A stretch of 64,000 nt of DNA from Nitrospirae bacterium GWB2_47_37 (GCA_001803635.1 MHDU01000001.1:1-64000); one strand, 5' to 3'. Shown: positions 1 through 6,637, counted from the first letter of the stretch. The notes: generated by a model from the sequence alone, not told the origin. Made by a program: numbers and translations.

Positions 1-277
1 TAATATCTCCGCTCTCGATGTGATGATCCTTCATCGATGCCTTATCCACATATACCAAAGCGCCCATGTCTATGCAGTCCTTTATCCCTTCTTCGATGCT
101 CGAGTATTCGGTACCGGACACGTCATGACCTTTGCGGGCAGCAGCCGCGCCTCCGTCAACGAGTATGAGTTTTACATCCATCTCGTTGGTTAACCCGCCG
201 AGGGCATGTCGTATAGCCTCGGATGTATCGACAGAGCCGTAAGGCGGCCTCCTTAATATTATGCTTATGCTTCCCAT
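1..277 (-). CDS. DsrE/DsrF-like small sulfur-relay protein (3' end outside window)
   Basis: The reading frame starts at an ATG (275-277) preceded by an AGGAGGA ribosome binding site that overlaps the stop codon of the upstream gene, and runs off the window after 92 residues. The N-terminus MGSISIILRRPPYGSVDTSE, followed by a hydrophobic strand ending in VDGG and a C-terminal half with MGALVYVD, resembles the alternating strand/helix DsrE/DsrF/TusC fold. Members of that fold carry persulfide sulfur or act in small-thiol chemistry in the cytoplasm. One cysteine (in the segment IKDCID) is visible. It lies 8 bp behind the DsrE selenoprotein gene and is almost certainly in the same operon. The family is judged from pattern only; the exact subfamily cannot be named because the C-terminus is missing. 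Confidence 0.72.
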   Translation of the reverse strand, partial: MGSISIILRRPPYGSVDTSEAIRHALGGLTNEMDVKLILVDGGAAAARKGHDVSGTEYSSIEEGIKDCIDMGALVYVDKASMKDHHIESGDI

Positions 278-285
278 AATTCCTC

Positions 286-630
286 CTATACGCCGAAATT
301 CAAAAACACCGGATTTGTCTTTATGACATTGAAAAGCCCCTTAAGAGAACTCATCTCTCCTCCCTCCACCGAATCCTCGCCCGCAAGACCGCGGGTCTTC
401 ATGCAGCCCGTTCATATATCCACTTTAAGCCCTCTGCCTACAAGGTCTTCGAGCATTGACAGGGACTGCGGGAGTTGCCCCTTGACTATGGAGAACACGC
501 CGTCGCCCGAAGCCGCAAGCCTTACCTTGCCGCCTTTTTTCAGCGCTGCATCGGCCAGCTTGAAAATAGTATGGGTATTCTCAAAACTGTAAGGCGTTGT
601 CGAAAGAAACATAACGATTTCCTTTTCCAT
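286..630 (-). CDS. DsrE-family protein with in-frame UGA, probable selenoprotein (U73-x-x-C76)
   Basis: Read conventionally the gene stops at a TGA (412-414) after 72 residues, in the middle of the fold. Reading the TGA as selenocysteine gives a 114-residue protein ending at TAG (286-288), the normal length for DsrE-family proteins. The sequence around the TGA reads GLKVDI-U-TGCMKTRGL. DsrE homologues carry a conserved Cys at the end of this strand followed by C-x-K-x-RG, so the UGA sits exactly at the expected catalytic cysteine and forms a UxxC redox motif. A short GC-rich hairpin with a GG-starting loop lies 21 nt after the UGA. The start ATG (628-630) overlaps the ArsR stop (TAATG) and has a GGAGG site. 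DsrE proteins bind or move persulfide sulfur; the substrate here is unknown. Alternative: a sequencing error changing TGC or TGT to TGA, or a pseudogene. Confidence 0.78.
380..395 (-). promoter_or_regulatory. Bacterial SECIS-like stem-loop after the UGA
   Basis: On the minus strand the bases CCCGC pair with GCGGG around the six-base loop GGTCTT. The loop starts 21 nt after the UGA. Known bacterial SECIS elements lie inside the coding sequence just after UGA, with the apical loop about 16-37 nt downstream and a G among the first two loop bases; both hold here. The stem is only five base pairs and an alternative fold (GACC/GGTC) exists, so this is supportive rather than decisive. Confidence 0.58.
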
Positions 631-971
631 TAATGCCTCCTTTTACCCGGATATTTGCCTTTTTTTGTAACGGGACAACAGGCAGGAGCGGGCAACTCCT
701 CTATATAGTCCTTATTTAAGAGTTTAATAATGTCGGGGATTATGGGATCCCGCAGAAAGTAACACCTGAGCCTTCCATCCATATAATAGTCGATAACTCC
801 GTACCTTCTTAAAAGGGACAGGTGCTGGGATACATTCGGCTGGCTTATTTCGAGGAATTCCTCGAAATCGGTCACGCACTTCACTCCTTTAGTAAGTTCG
901 TCGAGTATCCTCACCCGCACGGGATGCGCGATGATTTTTAAAAGCTCTATTCTCCTGCCTAATGAACGCAT
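630..971 (-). CDS. ArsR-family winged-helix repressor
   Basis: A 113-residue protein with the ArsR/SmtB layout: an N-terminal helix pair containing HPVRVRILDEL, a recognition region ISQPNVSQHLSLLRRYG, and a beta wing YYMDGRLRCYFL. The start chosen is the ATG at 969-971, which has a GGAGG site; a longer frame upstream lacks one. Cysteines are at C32 (KCVTDF, where metal-sensing relatives carry CVC), C70 in the wing and C98-C99 in the tail. These are candidate thiol or metal sensing residues, but the full CVC site is not present. It heads the operon with two DsrE-type genes, so it probably regulates them and itself. The inducer (reactive sulfur, selenium or a metal) is inferred only. Confidence 0.87.
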   Translation of the reverse strand: MRSLGRRIELLKIIAHPVRVRILDELTKGVKCVTDFEEFLEISQPNVSQHLSLLRRYGVIDYYMDGRLRCYFLRDPIIPDIIKLLNKDYIEELPAPACCPVTKKGKYPGKRRH

Positions 972-1001
972 AGAAACCTGACCTCCGCTTTGATATATTA
1001 A

Positions 1002-1031
1002 AATATAAGAATGTTTGAATATATTTGTCAA
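1002..1031 (-). promoter_or_regulatory. Promoter of the arsR-dsrE operon
   Basis: On the minus strand TTGACA (1026-1031) is followed after 18 bp by TATATT (1002-1007), about 30 bp before the arsR start. The spacer and the region after it are AT-rich with imperfect dyads built on ATATTCAAACATTC, the type of site ArsR proteins usually occupy. Autoregulation is likely but not shown. Confidence 0.62.
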
Positions 1032-1043
1032 GAAAAAAAGTTA

Positions 1044-2144
1044 TTAGTAAAGTTTGGTCTTCGAATAGAAAAACGGCTTGAGCGTTTTGAGCGCCAGCAC
1101 CGAGACTATAGGCTTTAAGATCCACGATGTCCTCGATTTGCTCCCGAGACACCGCTTGCAGTAAGGATGAACCGGCTTAAATCTTTTGAAACCTTCTACT
1201 ATCCTCCCGACCTCATCCGATGAAAGCACTTCTTTCAGCGATGATTCATGAAGGTTACCTATTTTGGTGCGCCCGTCAAAATCAACGCAGCATAACGCGA
1301 CATCGCCGTTATGGAGAACAGCGAAGTGATCACGCATGCCGAAACAGTATCCTGCCCATGCGTCCCGAACGCTTTCATCATCAAAGGCGTGTCCCCAGTC
1401 CTCAAGCATATAGGTCTCGAAAAACACATTCGGATATATCTCCACTACGTTCCATTTATATGAGACAAGCTTTTCTATCCTCTTCATAGCCTCATCTCTC
1501 TTATCTCTCTCAACGCCGAGCATGTCATAGATGCGTCCCGCCCAATACCTGAAGGTGTCCCTGAGTTCCCCTGCCGACGAAATAACTTTTATCGGGCCTA
1601 TCCTCTTTTCCATGTTTTTTTTGCGAAATCTTGTGTTCAAAAACCGGAACTTAAAAATTGTCTCTTTATGCCGCTCGTGATACGAAGAGAAAAATTGCAG
1701 GATGCCGTTCAGATACTCTTCAAATGTCAGCTTGCCGGCCTTTCTCAAAACAAAAGAGCGTTCATCGGGCGTTTGCAGGGAAATATCCACCTGATGCAGA
1801 TCGTAATCGAGGAGTCTTTTGCCGGTCTTTCCGCCGAGACCGCCGCCGTTGGTGGTAAGGCCTACCTTAAGTCCTTTGTCCTGCGCGTGGGACAGAATTT
1901 CAAAAAAATCGGGATGCAGCGTCGGCTCTCCCATAACGTGAAGGGTAACTTTTTCGCATATATTGTTTTCCCTGAGTTCATCGATAATTTTTTTTGCCAT
2001 TACGGTATCCATATAACCGTATTTTCTCTTCATCTCCGATTTCGGGCAGAATACGCAGTTAAAGTCGCATACGTTAGTCAATTCCATATGAACTCTCTGG
2101 AGGGGGATTTCGATATGACCGAAGCGCTGCTTTATCGTTGCCAT
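1044..2144 (-). CDS. Radical SAM protein with C-terminal SPASM-type cluster domain
   Basis: 366 residues. The N-terminal CxxxCxxC motif (C26, C30, C33 in NVCDFNCVFCPKSEM) binds the 4Fe-4S cluster that cleaves S-adenosylmethionine; GEPTLHPDF is the usual SAM-contact strand. The C-terminal part has cysteines in AGYCFG, DVALCCVDFDG and HPYCKRCLG, a SPASM-like arrangement for extra clusters, common in peptide-modifying and cofactor-synthesis enzymes. No short precursor peptide was recognised beside it, so the substrate is unknown. The frame starts at an ATG without a Shine-Dalgarno site and about 6 bp after a -10-like box. It lies upstream of the arsR operon on the same strand, with a 72-bp gap holding the arsR promoter. 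Confidence 0.9.
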   Translation of the reverse strand: MATIKQRFGHIEIPLQRVHMELTNVCDFNCVFCPKSEMKRKYGYMDTVMAKKIIDELRENNICEKVTLHVMGEPTLHPDFFEILSHAQDKGLKVGLTTNGGGLGGKTGKRLLDYDLHQVDISLQTPDERSFVLRKAGKLTFEEYLNGILQFFSSYHERHKETIFKFRFLNTRFRKKNMEKRIGPIKVISSAGELRDTFRYWAGRIYDMLGVERDKRDEAMKRIEKLVSYKWNVVEIYPNVFFETYMLEDWGHAFDDESVRDAWAGYCFGMRDHFAVLHNGDVALCCVDFDGRTKIGNLHESSLKEVLSSDEVGRIVEGFKRFKPVHPYCKRCLGSKSRTSWILKPIVSVLALKTLKPFFYSKTKLY

Positions 2145-2150
2145 TTTTTA

Positions 2151-2179
2151 AACTAACAGAAGCCTTCCGATAGTGTCAA
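2151..2179 (-). promoter_or_regulatory. Promoter of the radical SAM gene, start-proximal
   Basis: Minus strand TTGACA (2174-2179), 17-bp spacer, TTAGTT (2151-2156), then 6 bp to the ATG. No Shine-Dalgarno is visible, so the transcript would begin at or next to the start codon. The -35 box is perfect, the -10 box weak. Confidence 0.48.
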
Positions 2180-2205
2180 CGCAAGGGACTATCCATAATC
2201 AGCAG

Positions 2206-2368
2206 GCAAGGCAGGTATGGATGAGAAGCCTTTAGCAGCGATACCTCAACGCCGACCCCTCCAGCCGTTTAAGGGCAACTTCAATATAACCCTTACAATA
2301 AACAATATAAACAGGCATCTAATAATCTTATCGCATTGCGAAAGGCTTTGCAGCCGTGCCTGCCTTGC
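2206..2368. repeat. Repeat family 1, copy A (163 bp, inverted ends)
   Basis: The ends are inverted repeats about 28 bp long: GCAAGGCAGG-TATGG-ATGAGAAGCCTTT on the left, and on the right a sequence whose complement reads GCAAGGCAGG-CACGG-CTGCAAAGCCTTT. A second copy in opposite orientation is at 53270-53430 and shares most of the interior, for example ATAAACAGGCATCTAATAAT. No open reading frame of note lies inside. It sits between the divergent radical SAM and tsaC genes. It behaves like a small non-autonomous mobile element or a structured intergenic repeat. Confidence 0.82.
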
Positions 2369-2372
2369 TCAA

Positions 2373-2400
2373 TTACGAATTATGAATGTTATATTATAAT
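2373..2400 (+). promoter_or_regulatory. Start-proximal promoter of tsaC
   Basis: A consensus TATAAT (2395-2400) lies only 5 bp before the tsaC ATG, with a weak -35-like TTACGA at 2373-2378. No ribosome binding site fits between them, so a leaderless mRNA is the simplest reading. Confidence 0.48.
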
Positions 2401-2405
2401 TAACC

Positions 2406-3011
2406 ATGATATTAAAGCTTACGAAAGAAAATATCGCCGAGGTTATGAATGCCGCAATAGCCGTTCTTGAAAAAGGCGGCATAGTCGCTTATCCCACGGA
2501 AAGCTTCTACGGCCTCGGCGTAAAATACGACATCGAACCGGCGCTCAAAAGACTGTACGAAATAAAACAACGCCCGAAAGAAAAGGCTATGCCTTTGATC
2601 ATAGGAAGCGTCGAACAGTTGCCGCTGCTTACCGATTATATAAGCGATTCGGCAAAAGAACTCATGGCGAAATTCTGGCCCGGCCCTTTAACCGTGCTTT
2701 TTAATGCCCGCGGCGGCCTTTCCGGATATATAACATCCGGGAATAAAACGGCGGTCAGGATTCCGGGAGAATCGTTCGCGCTCGAACTGGCCAAAGCTGC
2801 CGGATTCCCGATAACGGCAACGAGCGCGAATATATCGGGCATGCCTCCTGCCGCCTGCGCCTCGACGGTAACGGATTATTTCGCCGACGCCGTCGATCTG
2901 ATAATTGATGGGGGAGGAACAAAAGGCGGATTGCCGTCTACAATAATCGACAGCACGGGAAGTGCGCCCCGCATTCTGAGAAGGGGTGCGGTCGATGCGG
3001 ATTCCCTATAA
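2406..3011 (+). CDS. tsaC: L-threonylcarbamoyladenylate synthase (Sua5/YciO/YrdC family)
   Basis: 201 residues, the short single-domain form. It makes threonylcarbamoyl-AMP from threonine, bicarbonate and ATP, the first step of the tRNA t6A37 modification. Visible signatures are GGIVAYPTESFYGLG near residue 25, the substrate-binding KQRPKEKAMPLI near residue 54, WPGPLTVLF near residue 90, and the nucleotide-binding TATSANISG near residue 138. It lacks the C-terminal Sua5 domain. YciO paralogues look alike, so the assignment to TsaC rather than YciO is likely but not certain. It appears monocistronic; the next gene has its own promoter. Confidence 0.85.
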   Translation: MILKLTKENIAEVMNAAIAVLEKGGIVAYPTESFYGLGVKYDIEPALKRLYEIKQRPKEKAMPLIIGSVEQLPLLTDYISDSAKELMAKFWPGPLTVLFNARGGLSGYITSGNKTAVRIPGESFALELAKAAGFPITATSANISGMPPAACASTVTDYFADAVDLIIDGGGTKGGLPSTIIDSTGSAPRILRRGAVDADSL

Positions 3012-3063
3012 AGCCTTTATACAGGCCCTTTTAAATACCGCATAACATGATAGTCCTTTTTAT

Positions 3064-3094
3064 CGAACAATCGTTCCTAAAAATAGAATGTTCT
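3064..3094. promoter_or_regulatory. Two short dyads, one resembling a GAAC-N4-GTTC SOS box
   Basis: CGAACAATCGTTCC (3064-3077) matches the Bacillus-type LexA box at all but one position, and TAGAATGTTCTA (3083-3094) is a perfect 12-bp palindrome. They lie about 40-70 bp upstream of the promoter of the next gene. Similarity to a LexA site may be chance. Confidence 0.25.
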
Positions 3095-3132
3095 ATAAAA
3101 AACAACCTTCGTTTTAAAAAGTAATTTTCTTG

Positions 3133-3161
3133 TTGACAAAAAGAAAATTATATGGTATCGT
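3133..3161 (+). promoter_or_regulatory. Promoter for the winged-helix/NTase gene
   Basis: TTGACA (3133-3138), a 17-bp spacer and TATCGT (3156-3161). The start codon follows 21 bp later with a GAGGGAG ribosome binding site. It probably also drives the two Lys/Ala peptide genes. Confidence 0.56.
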
Positions 3162-3182
3162 TTTATCCATGAGGGAGAAGCA

Positions 3183-3728
3183 ATGCTGAAAAGCTTATTC
3201 TCATCATCGATCAGAGCCGATGTCCTGTCGCTGTTGCTGAACAGCCCGGACGAAAAATTTTACGTAAGGGAAGTCGCAAGGCTCCTGCGGAAAAACCCGT
3301 CCGGCGTCAAAAGAGAACTCGACAAACTGGAAGAAATGGGTCTCTTGTTCAGCGAGAGGGTAGCCAACCTTAAATACTTCCAAGCCAACAAAGAATCTTC
3401 CCTGTTTTCCGAATTGAAAGACCTGATCGCTAAATCCCTCGGACTCCCCGGCGCGCTTAAAAGCCTTTTCAGGGCAAACGATGTAAAATCGGCATTTATT
3501 TACGGCGCATACGCGGAAGGAGAAGAAACACCCACCGTTGATCTCATTGTAGTCGGACATTTCACGCCCTCCCTCCTGACGGGGCTCCACGATATCGAAA
3601 AAAATTTCGGCAAAAGAATAAACTGCACCGTAATAGAAGAAGACGAATATAAGATAAAAAAGAAAAAGGACGCTGCATTGAAGCGCATCTTTGCAGAAAA
3701 AAGGATTACCTTGCTGGGAAGGATTTAG
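3183..3728 (+). CDS. Winged-helix regulator with nucleotidyltransferase-like C-terminal domain
   Basis: 181 residues. Residues 1-65 form a winged helix (VREVARLLRKNPSGVKRELDKLEEMGLL). Residues about 95-130 (FIYGAYAEGEETPTVDLIVVG) match the core strand pattern of minimal nucleotidyltransferases, but the usual G-S and paired acidic residues (G-S...D-x-D) are reduced to GAY and VDL. The domain therefore probably binds a ligand rather than catalysing transfer. Related two-domain proteins are annotated as transcriptional regulators of unknown signal. Only 56 bp separate it from the Lys/Ala peptide genes, suggesting one transcript. Confidence 0.72.
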   Translation: MLKSLFSSSIRADVLSLLLNSPDEKFYVREVARLLRKNPSGVKRELDKLEEMGLLFSERVANLKYFQANKESSLFSELKDLIAKSLGLPGALKSLFRANDVKSAFIYGAYAEGEETPTVDLIVVGHFTPSLLTGLHDIEKNFGKRINCTVIEEDEYKIKKKKDAALKRIFAEKRITLLGRI

Positions 3729-3784
3729 GTTTTTAAAAGCTCCCTCGGGCAAGCGCTCCGGGCGGTAGAAAGGAGGTGAAGAAG

Positions 3785-3850
3785 ATGGCGGCAAAGAAAA
3801 AAGCAGCAGCAAAGAAGGCTCCGGCTAAGAAGGCAGCAAAGAAGAAATAG
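3785..3850 (+). CDS. Tiny Lys/Ala-rich histone-H1-like peptide 1 (21 aa)
   Basis: The frame encodes MAAKKKAAAKKAPAKKAAKK followed by a final K, with no other residue types than Met, Ala, Lys and one Pro. An AAAGGAGGTGA ribosome binding site, close to perfect anti-SD complementarity, lies 6 bp before the ATG, which supports real and strong translation. The composition matches the KKAAP repeats of the C-terminal tails of bacterial H1-like proteins (HctB, AlgP), so nucleic-acid or polyphosphate binding is likely. The peptide has no globular domain. Function is inferred from composition. Confidence 0.74.
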   Translation: MAAKKKAAAKKAPAKKAAKKK

Positions 3851-3893
3851 CGACATCTAAAATGCGTGTTAACAATGAAAGGAGGTGAATAGA

Positions 3894-3977
3894 ATGGCAG
3901 CAGCAAAAAAGAAAGCTCCGGCTAAGAAGGCAGCGGCAAAGAAGCCGGCAGCTAAGAAGGCAGCGAAGAAGAAATAA
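3894..3977 (+). CDS. Tiny Lys/Ala-rich histone-H1-like peptide 2 (27 aa)
   Basis: Second of a tandem pair, 43 bp after the first. It encodes 27 residues: MAAAKKKAPAKKAAAKK, then PAAKKAAKKK. It again has an AAAGGAGGTGA site before the ATG. It shares its last KAAKKK and the KAPAKKAA core with peptide 1, suggesting duplication. The pair ends at a strong terminator 33 bp downstream. It could neutralise DNA, RNA or polyphosphate; no direct evidence distinguishes these. Confidence 0.78.
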   Translation: MAAAKKKAPAKKAAAKKPAAKKAAKKK

Positions 3978-4009
3978 GGAAAGTCGAACTGGGAATGTAC
4001 GATTTTTTA

Positions 4010-4082
4010 GGGAATACCCAAAACAACTAAGTTTGGCAAAAACTCTCGAGTTGGTTTTGAGTTGGGTATTCCCCTTTTTTTT
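4010..4082 (+). terminator. Intrinsic terminator after the Lys/Ala peptide pair
   Basis: GGGAATACCCAA (4010-4021) pairs with TTGGGTATTCCC (4062-4073), with a second inner stem possible (AACAACT with AGTTGGTTT). A run of T follows from 4075. The T tract overlaps the stop codon of lpxC on the other strand. Confidence 0.82.
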
Positions 4083-4977
4083 AACTATAGTTTAAAACTT
4101 GTTGAGGTAAATGGTCAACTTCCGAGACAAGACTCCAGCAATCCACGCAGGAAATGAGCTTTTTCAGAAAATTTATATTAGCCGTATGTCCGGCCTTTTC
4201 GAGCATGATATGACCCTGTATAGGAAACCCTATAAGTGACAAATCTCCAATAGAATCAAGGATTTTATGCCTTACGAACTCGTCATCGAACCTAAGCCCG
4301 GCAGCATTCAGGATACCGTCGTCACCGACGATTACGGCATTATCGAGAGAGCCTCCTTTTGCCAGACCGTTTGCCCTGAGTTGCTCCACGTCGCTGAGAA
4401 AACCGAAGGTTCTTGCCGGAGCGATCTCCTTAATAAAGCTCTTTTCATCTATATCCAGCGTTAATTCCTGATGTCCCGGCATGCGATGCCCGAAGTTTAT
4501 ATAGTACGATATGCGGCTGCCGTCGTAAGGCAGCGCAACTATCCGGGCATGGGCATCTTCATAAACAACCGGCTTGGTGATCTTTATAAACGGCATCTTT
4601 TTGCCCTGCTTTGCTATGCCTGCCTCAAGTATGATCCCCACAAGCTCCGTAGAACTTCCGTCCAGTATGGGGATTTCAGGACCGTCAACCTCTACGATAA
4701 GGTTATCGATGCCGAGACCGGCCGCTGCCGCAAGCAGATGCTCCACCGTCTTTATCTTTACAATGTCGGAGCCGTTTATAAAACCGATAGTCGTGGCAAA
4801 GGCCGTGTCGACAACGGAATTTATGTTCGCCCTTATTATAGCGCCTTTGTCTATTCTGCAAAAGACTATGCCCGTATCCCGGGCAGCAGGCTTCAGCCGC
4901 ACGTTTGCATATTTTCCGGTATGCAACCCTATGCCCTGAAAGACTACCTCTTTTTTAATTGTTCTCTGCAATCTCAT
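4081..4977 (-). CDS. lpxC: UDP-3-O-acyl-N-acetylglucosamine deacetylase
   Basis: 298 residues, normal length. LpxC removes the N-acetyl group in the first committed step of lipid A synthesis. The zinc ligands are visible: H80 in KTVEHLLAA, H237 and D241 in DDEFVRHKILDSIGDL, and the catalytic H264 in AGHTANI. PEIPILDGSS and the ARTFGF segment are also typical. The ATG has no clear Shine-Dalgarno. The gene converges with the Lys/Ala peptide operon and shares its terminator region. Its presence indicates an LPS-bearing outer membrane. Confidence 0.97.
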   Translation of the reverse strand: MRLQRTIKKEVVFQGIGLHTGKYANVRLKPAARDTGIVFCRIDKGAIIRANINSVVDTAFATTIGFINGSDIVKIKTVEHLLAAAAGLGIDNLIVEVDGPEIPILDGSSTELVGIILEAGIAKQGKKMPFIKITKPVVYEDAHARIVALPYDGSRISYYINFGHRMPGHQELTLDIDEKSFIKEIAPARTFGFLSDVEQLRANGLAKGGSLDNAVIVGDDGILNAAGLRFDDEFVRHKILDSIGDLSLIGFPIQGHIMLEKAGHTANINFLKKLISCVDCWSLVSEVDHLPQQVLNYS

Positions 4978-5091
4978 AGGACATTAAGTATTGCAAATAC
5001 CATGCCTGCTAAAAACCAAGTAAAAACAAGCTGATATAAATAAAAAAATGTTGTTTAGTTTCTATTGTGTGTAATATTTACCACACCAAAA

Positions 5092-6480
5092 CTATGAGTT
5101 TACTTCGCCTCCGACCGTCATTTCAGGAATCCTGAGGGTCGGCAGGGCATCCGATACCGGCACTCCCTGCCCGTCCTTACCGCAGGTGCCTATGGAAAAT
5201 CCGAGGTCGGATGCGACCATATCTATGGATTTTAAAACCTCCGGACCGTTCCCGATAAGAGTAGCGCCCCTCACAAGCTCGCCGATTCCGCCGTTATCTA
5301 TAAGATACCCTTCTTGAACGTCGAAAACAAAATCTCCTGTGACGGTGTTTACCTGCCCTCCACCCATCTTTTTGACCAAAAGACCCCGATGAACGGATTT
5401 TACGACGTCTTCAGGCAACAATGTGCCGGGAGCTATAAATGTGTTTGTCATTCTCGGTACCGGTTTATGCTCATACGATTCTCTTCTGCCGTTGCCCGTC
5501 GATGCGACGCCGTCTACCATTGCGGTATATTTATCGTACATGTAGCCCATAAGTATGCCGTACTTCACAAGAACGTTCCGTCCTGACGGAGTGCCTTCAT
5601 CATCGAACGAAAAAGACCCTCTCCTGTTGGGCAGGGTAGCGTCATCGATAACCGTTATAGCCGGAGAAGCCGCCGGCTGTCCTATCTTCTTGGAATAAAC
5701 GGACAAGCCTTGCTGGGCAAGGTCGGCCTCAAGACCGTGGCCTATAGCTTCGTGGATCATTGTGCCGCCGGCCTCCGATGCGATAACTACCGGCATCCTG
5801 CCGCCCGGCGCCCGCCCCGCCTTCAGCATAATTACAGCCCTCGCCGCGGCTTTAAGGGCAACCGCATCAAGAGGATTATTGTCGAATAACTCATACCCGA
5901 TAAGGCCCCCTACCGGCTCATAGCCCGTTTGAATCACGTCTCCGTCCACGGCGATCACATGCGCCATTCCCAGCGTATGGACGCGTTCATCTTCCGCTAT
6001 ATAGCCTTCCGACGTAAAAACCTTTATCTTCTGGAAAGAATCCCTATAAATAACGGTGACCTGTTTTATTTTATTGTCGAATCTCCTCGCTGCATTGTTT
6101 CCCGATCTGACGAGATCGATTTTTTTAGACATGGCAACCGTATCCGGAGGTATTTTAATTAGAAATTTTGTCTCCGGCAACCTTTTCTTCATATCGATAA
6201 CGCCGTATTTTTCGGAACCGGCCGCCGCTTTGCTGACGGTACCGGCGAGATCCATCAGCGTGTCTTCCGTAAAATCATTGCTGAAGGCGTACACAGTCCT
6301 ACCGTTATATATAAGCCTGATGCCTATCCCGGCAACGGTTCCTGTAATAACCTTCTCTATTTTATCATCCTCCAATTGAACGGCCGAAGACCTTCTCTGT
6401 TCGATAAATATATCTGCGTATTCCCCTCCGTTTGAAAGGGCCTTTCTGATCAGCCTTTGTAAAATCCCGTCGTCTACCAT
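5092..6480 (-). CDS. tldD: TldD family zinc metalloprotease
   Basis: 462 residues from the ATG at 6478-6480, which has a GGAGGA site; an in-frame ATG 17 codons upstream lacks one. The metal-binding motif HEAIGHGLEAD (HExxxH) lies near the middle, preceded by EAGGTM. The C-terminal half contains TNTFIAPG and the GGGQVNT glycine strand of the family. TldD pairs with TldE/PmbA to trim leader peptides or unfolded peptides in the cytoplasm. No tldE/pmbA gene is in this window, so the partner is elsewhere or the protein works alone. Confidence 0.92.
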   Translation of the reverse strand: MVDDGILQRLIRKALSNGGEYADIFIEQRRSSAVQLEDDKIEKVITGTVAGIGIRLIYNGRTVYAFSNDFTEDTLMDLAGTVSKAAAGSEKYGVIDMKKRLPETKFLIKIPPDTVAMSKKIDLVRSGNNAARRFDNKIKQVTVIYRDSFQKIKVFTSEGYIAEDERVHTLGMAHVIAVDGDVIQTGYEPVGGLIGYELFDNNPLDAVALKAAARAVIMLKAGRAPGGRMPVVIASEAGGTMIHEAIGHGLEADLAQQGLSVYSKKIGQPAASPAITVIDDATLPNRRGSFSFDDEGTPSGRNVLVKYGILMGYMYDKYTAMVDGVASTGNGRRESYEHKPVPRMTNTFIAPGTLLPEDVVKSVHRGLLVKKMGGGQVNTVTGDFVFDVQEGYLIDNGGIGELVRGATLIGNGPEVLKSIDMVASDLGFSIGTCGKDGQGVPVSDALPTLRIPEMTVGGEVNS

Positions 6481-6535
6481 CGAAAATCCTCCGCGTAAAA
6501 ATATATTTTCATAATAACATAACCGCAACAATTTC

Positions 6536-6569
6536 CCTGCACCATAACCCGTAATTACGGTAATGCAGG
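6536..6569. promoter_or_regulatory. Nested palindrome between tldD and mtnP
   Basis: CCTGCA (6536-6541) and TGCAGG (6564-6569) flank the perfect palindrome CCGTAATTACGG (6549-6560). It lies between divergent genes, 50-100 bp from each start. It could be an operator or a remnant of a small repeat; the neighbouring GCAGGCACGG also occurs at the right end of repeat family 1. Confidence 0.32.
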
Positions 6570-6601
6570 CACGGCTTAAGGGATTAAGAACAATAATTTC
6601 C

Positions 6602-6631
6602 TTGCACTAAAAATTCCGCATACCATAAAAT
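6602..6631 (+). promoter_or_regulatory. Start-proximal promoter of mtnP
   Basis: TTGCAC (6602-6607), an 18-bp spacer, TAAAAT (6626-6631), then 6 bp to the ATG. No ribosome binding site fits, so a leaderless transcript is likely. Confidence 0.42.
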
Positions 6632-6637
6632 AACCGC

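Noticed and set aside
412-630. A 72-residue DsrE protein ending at TGA
   Set aside because: The stop would fall within the conserved motif; reading through yields a normal family length and conserved residues. Kept as the alternative if selenocysteine genes are absent.
1658-2156. Plus-strand frames opposite the radical SAM gene
   Set aside because: They are shadows of the minus-strand codons, with basic low-information sequence and no RBS.
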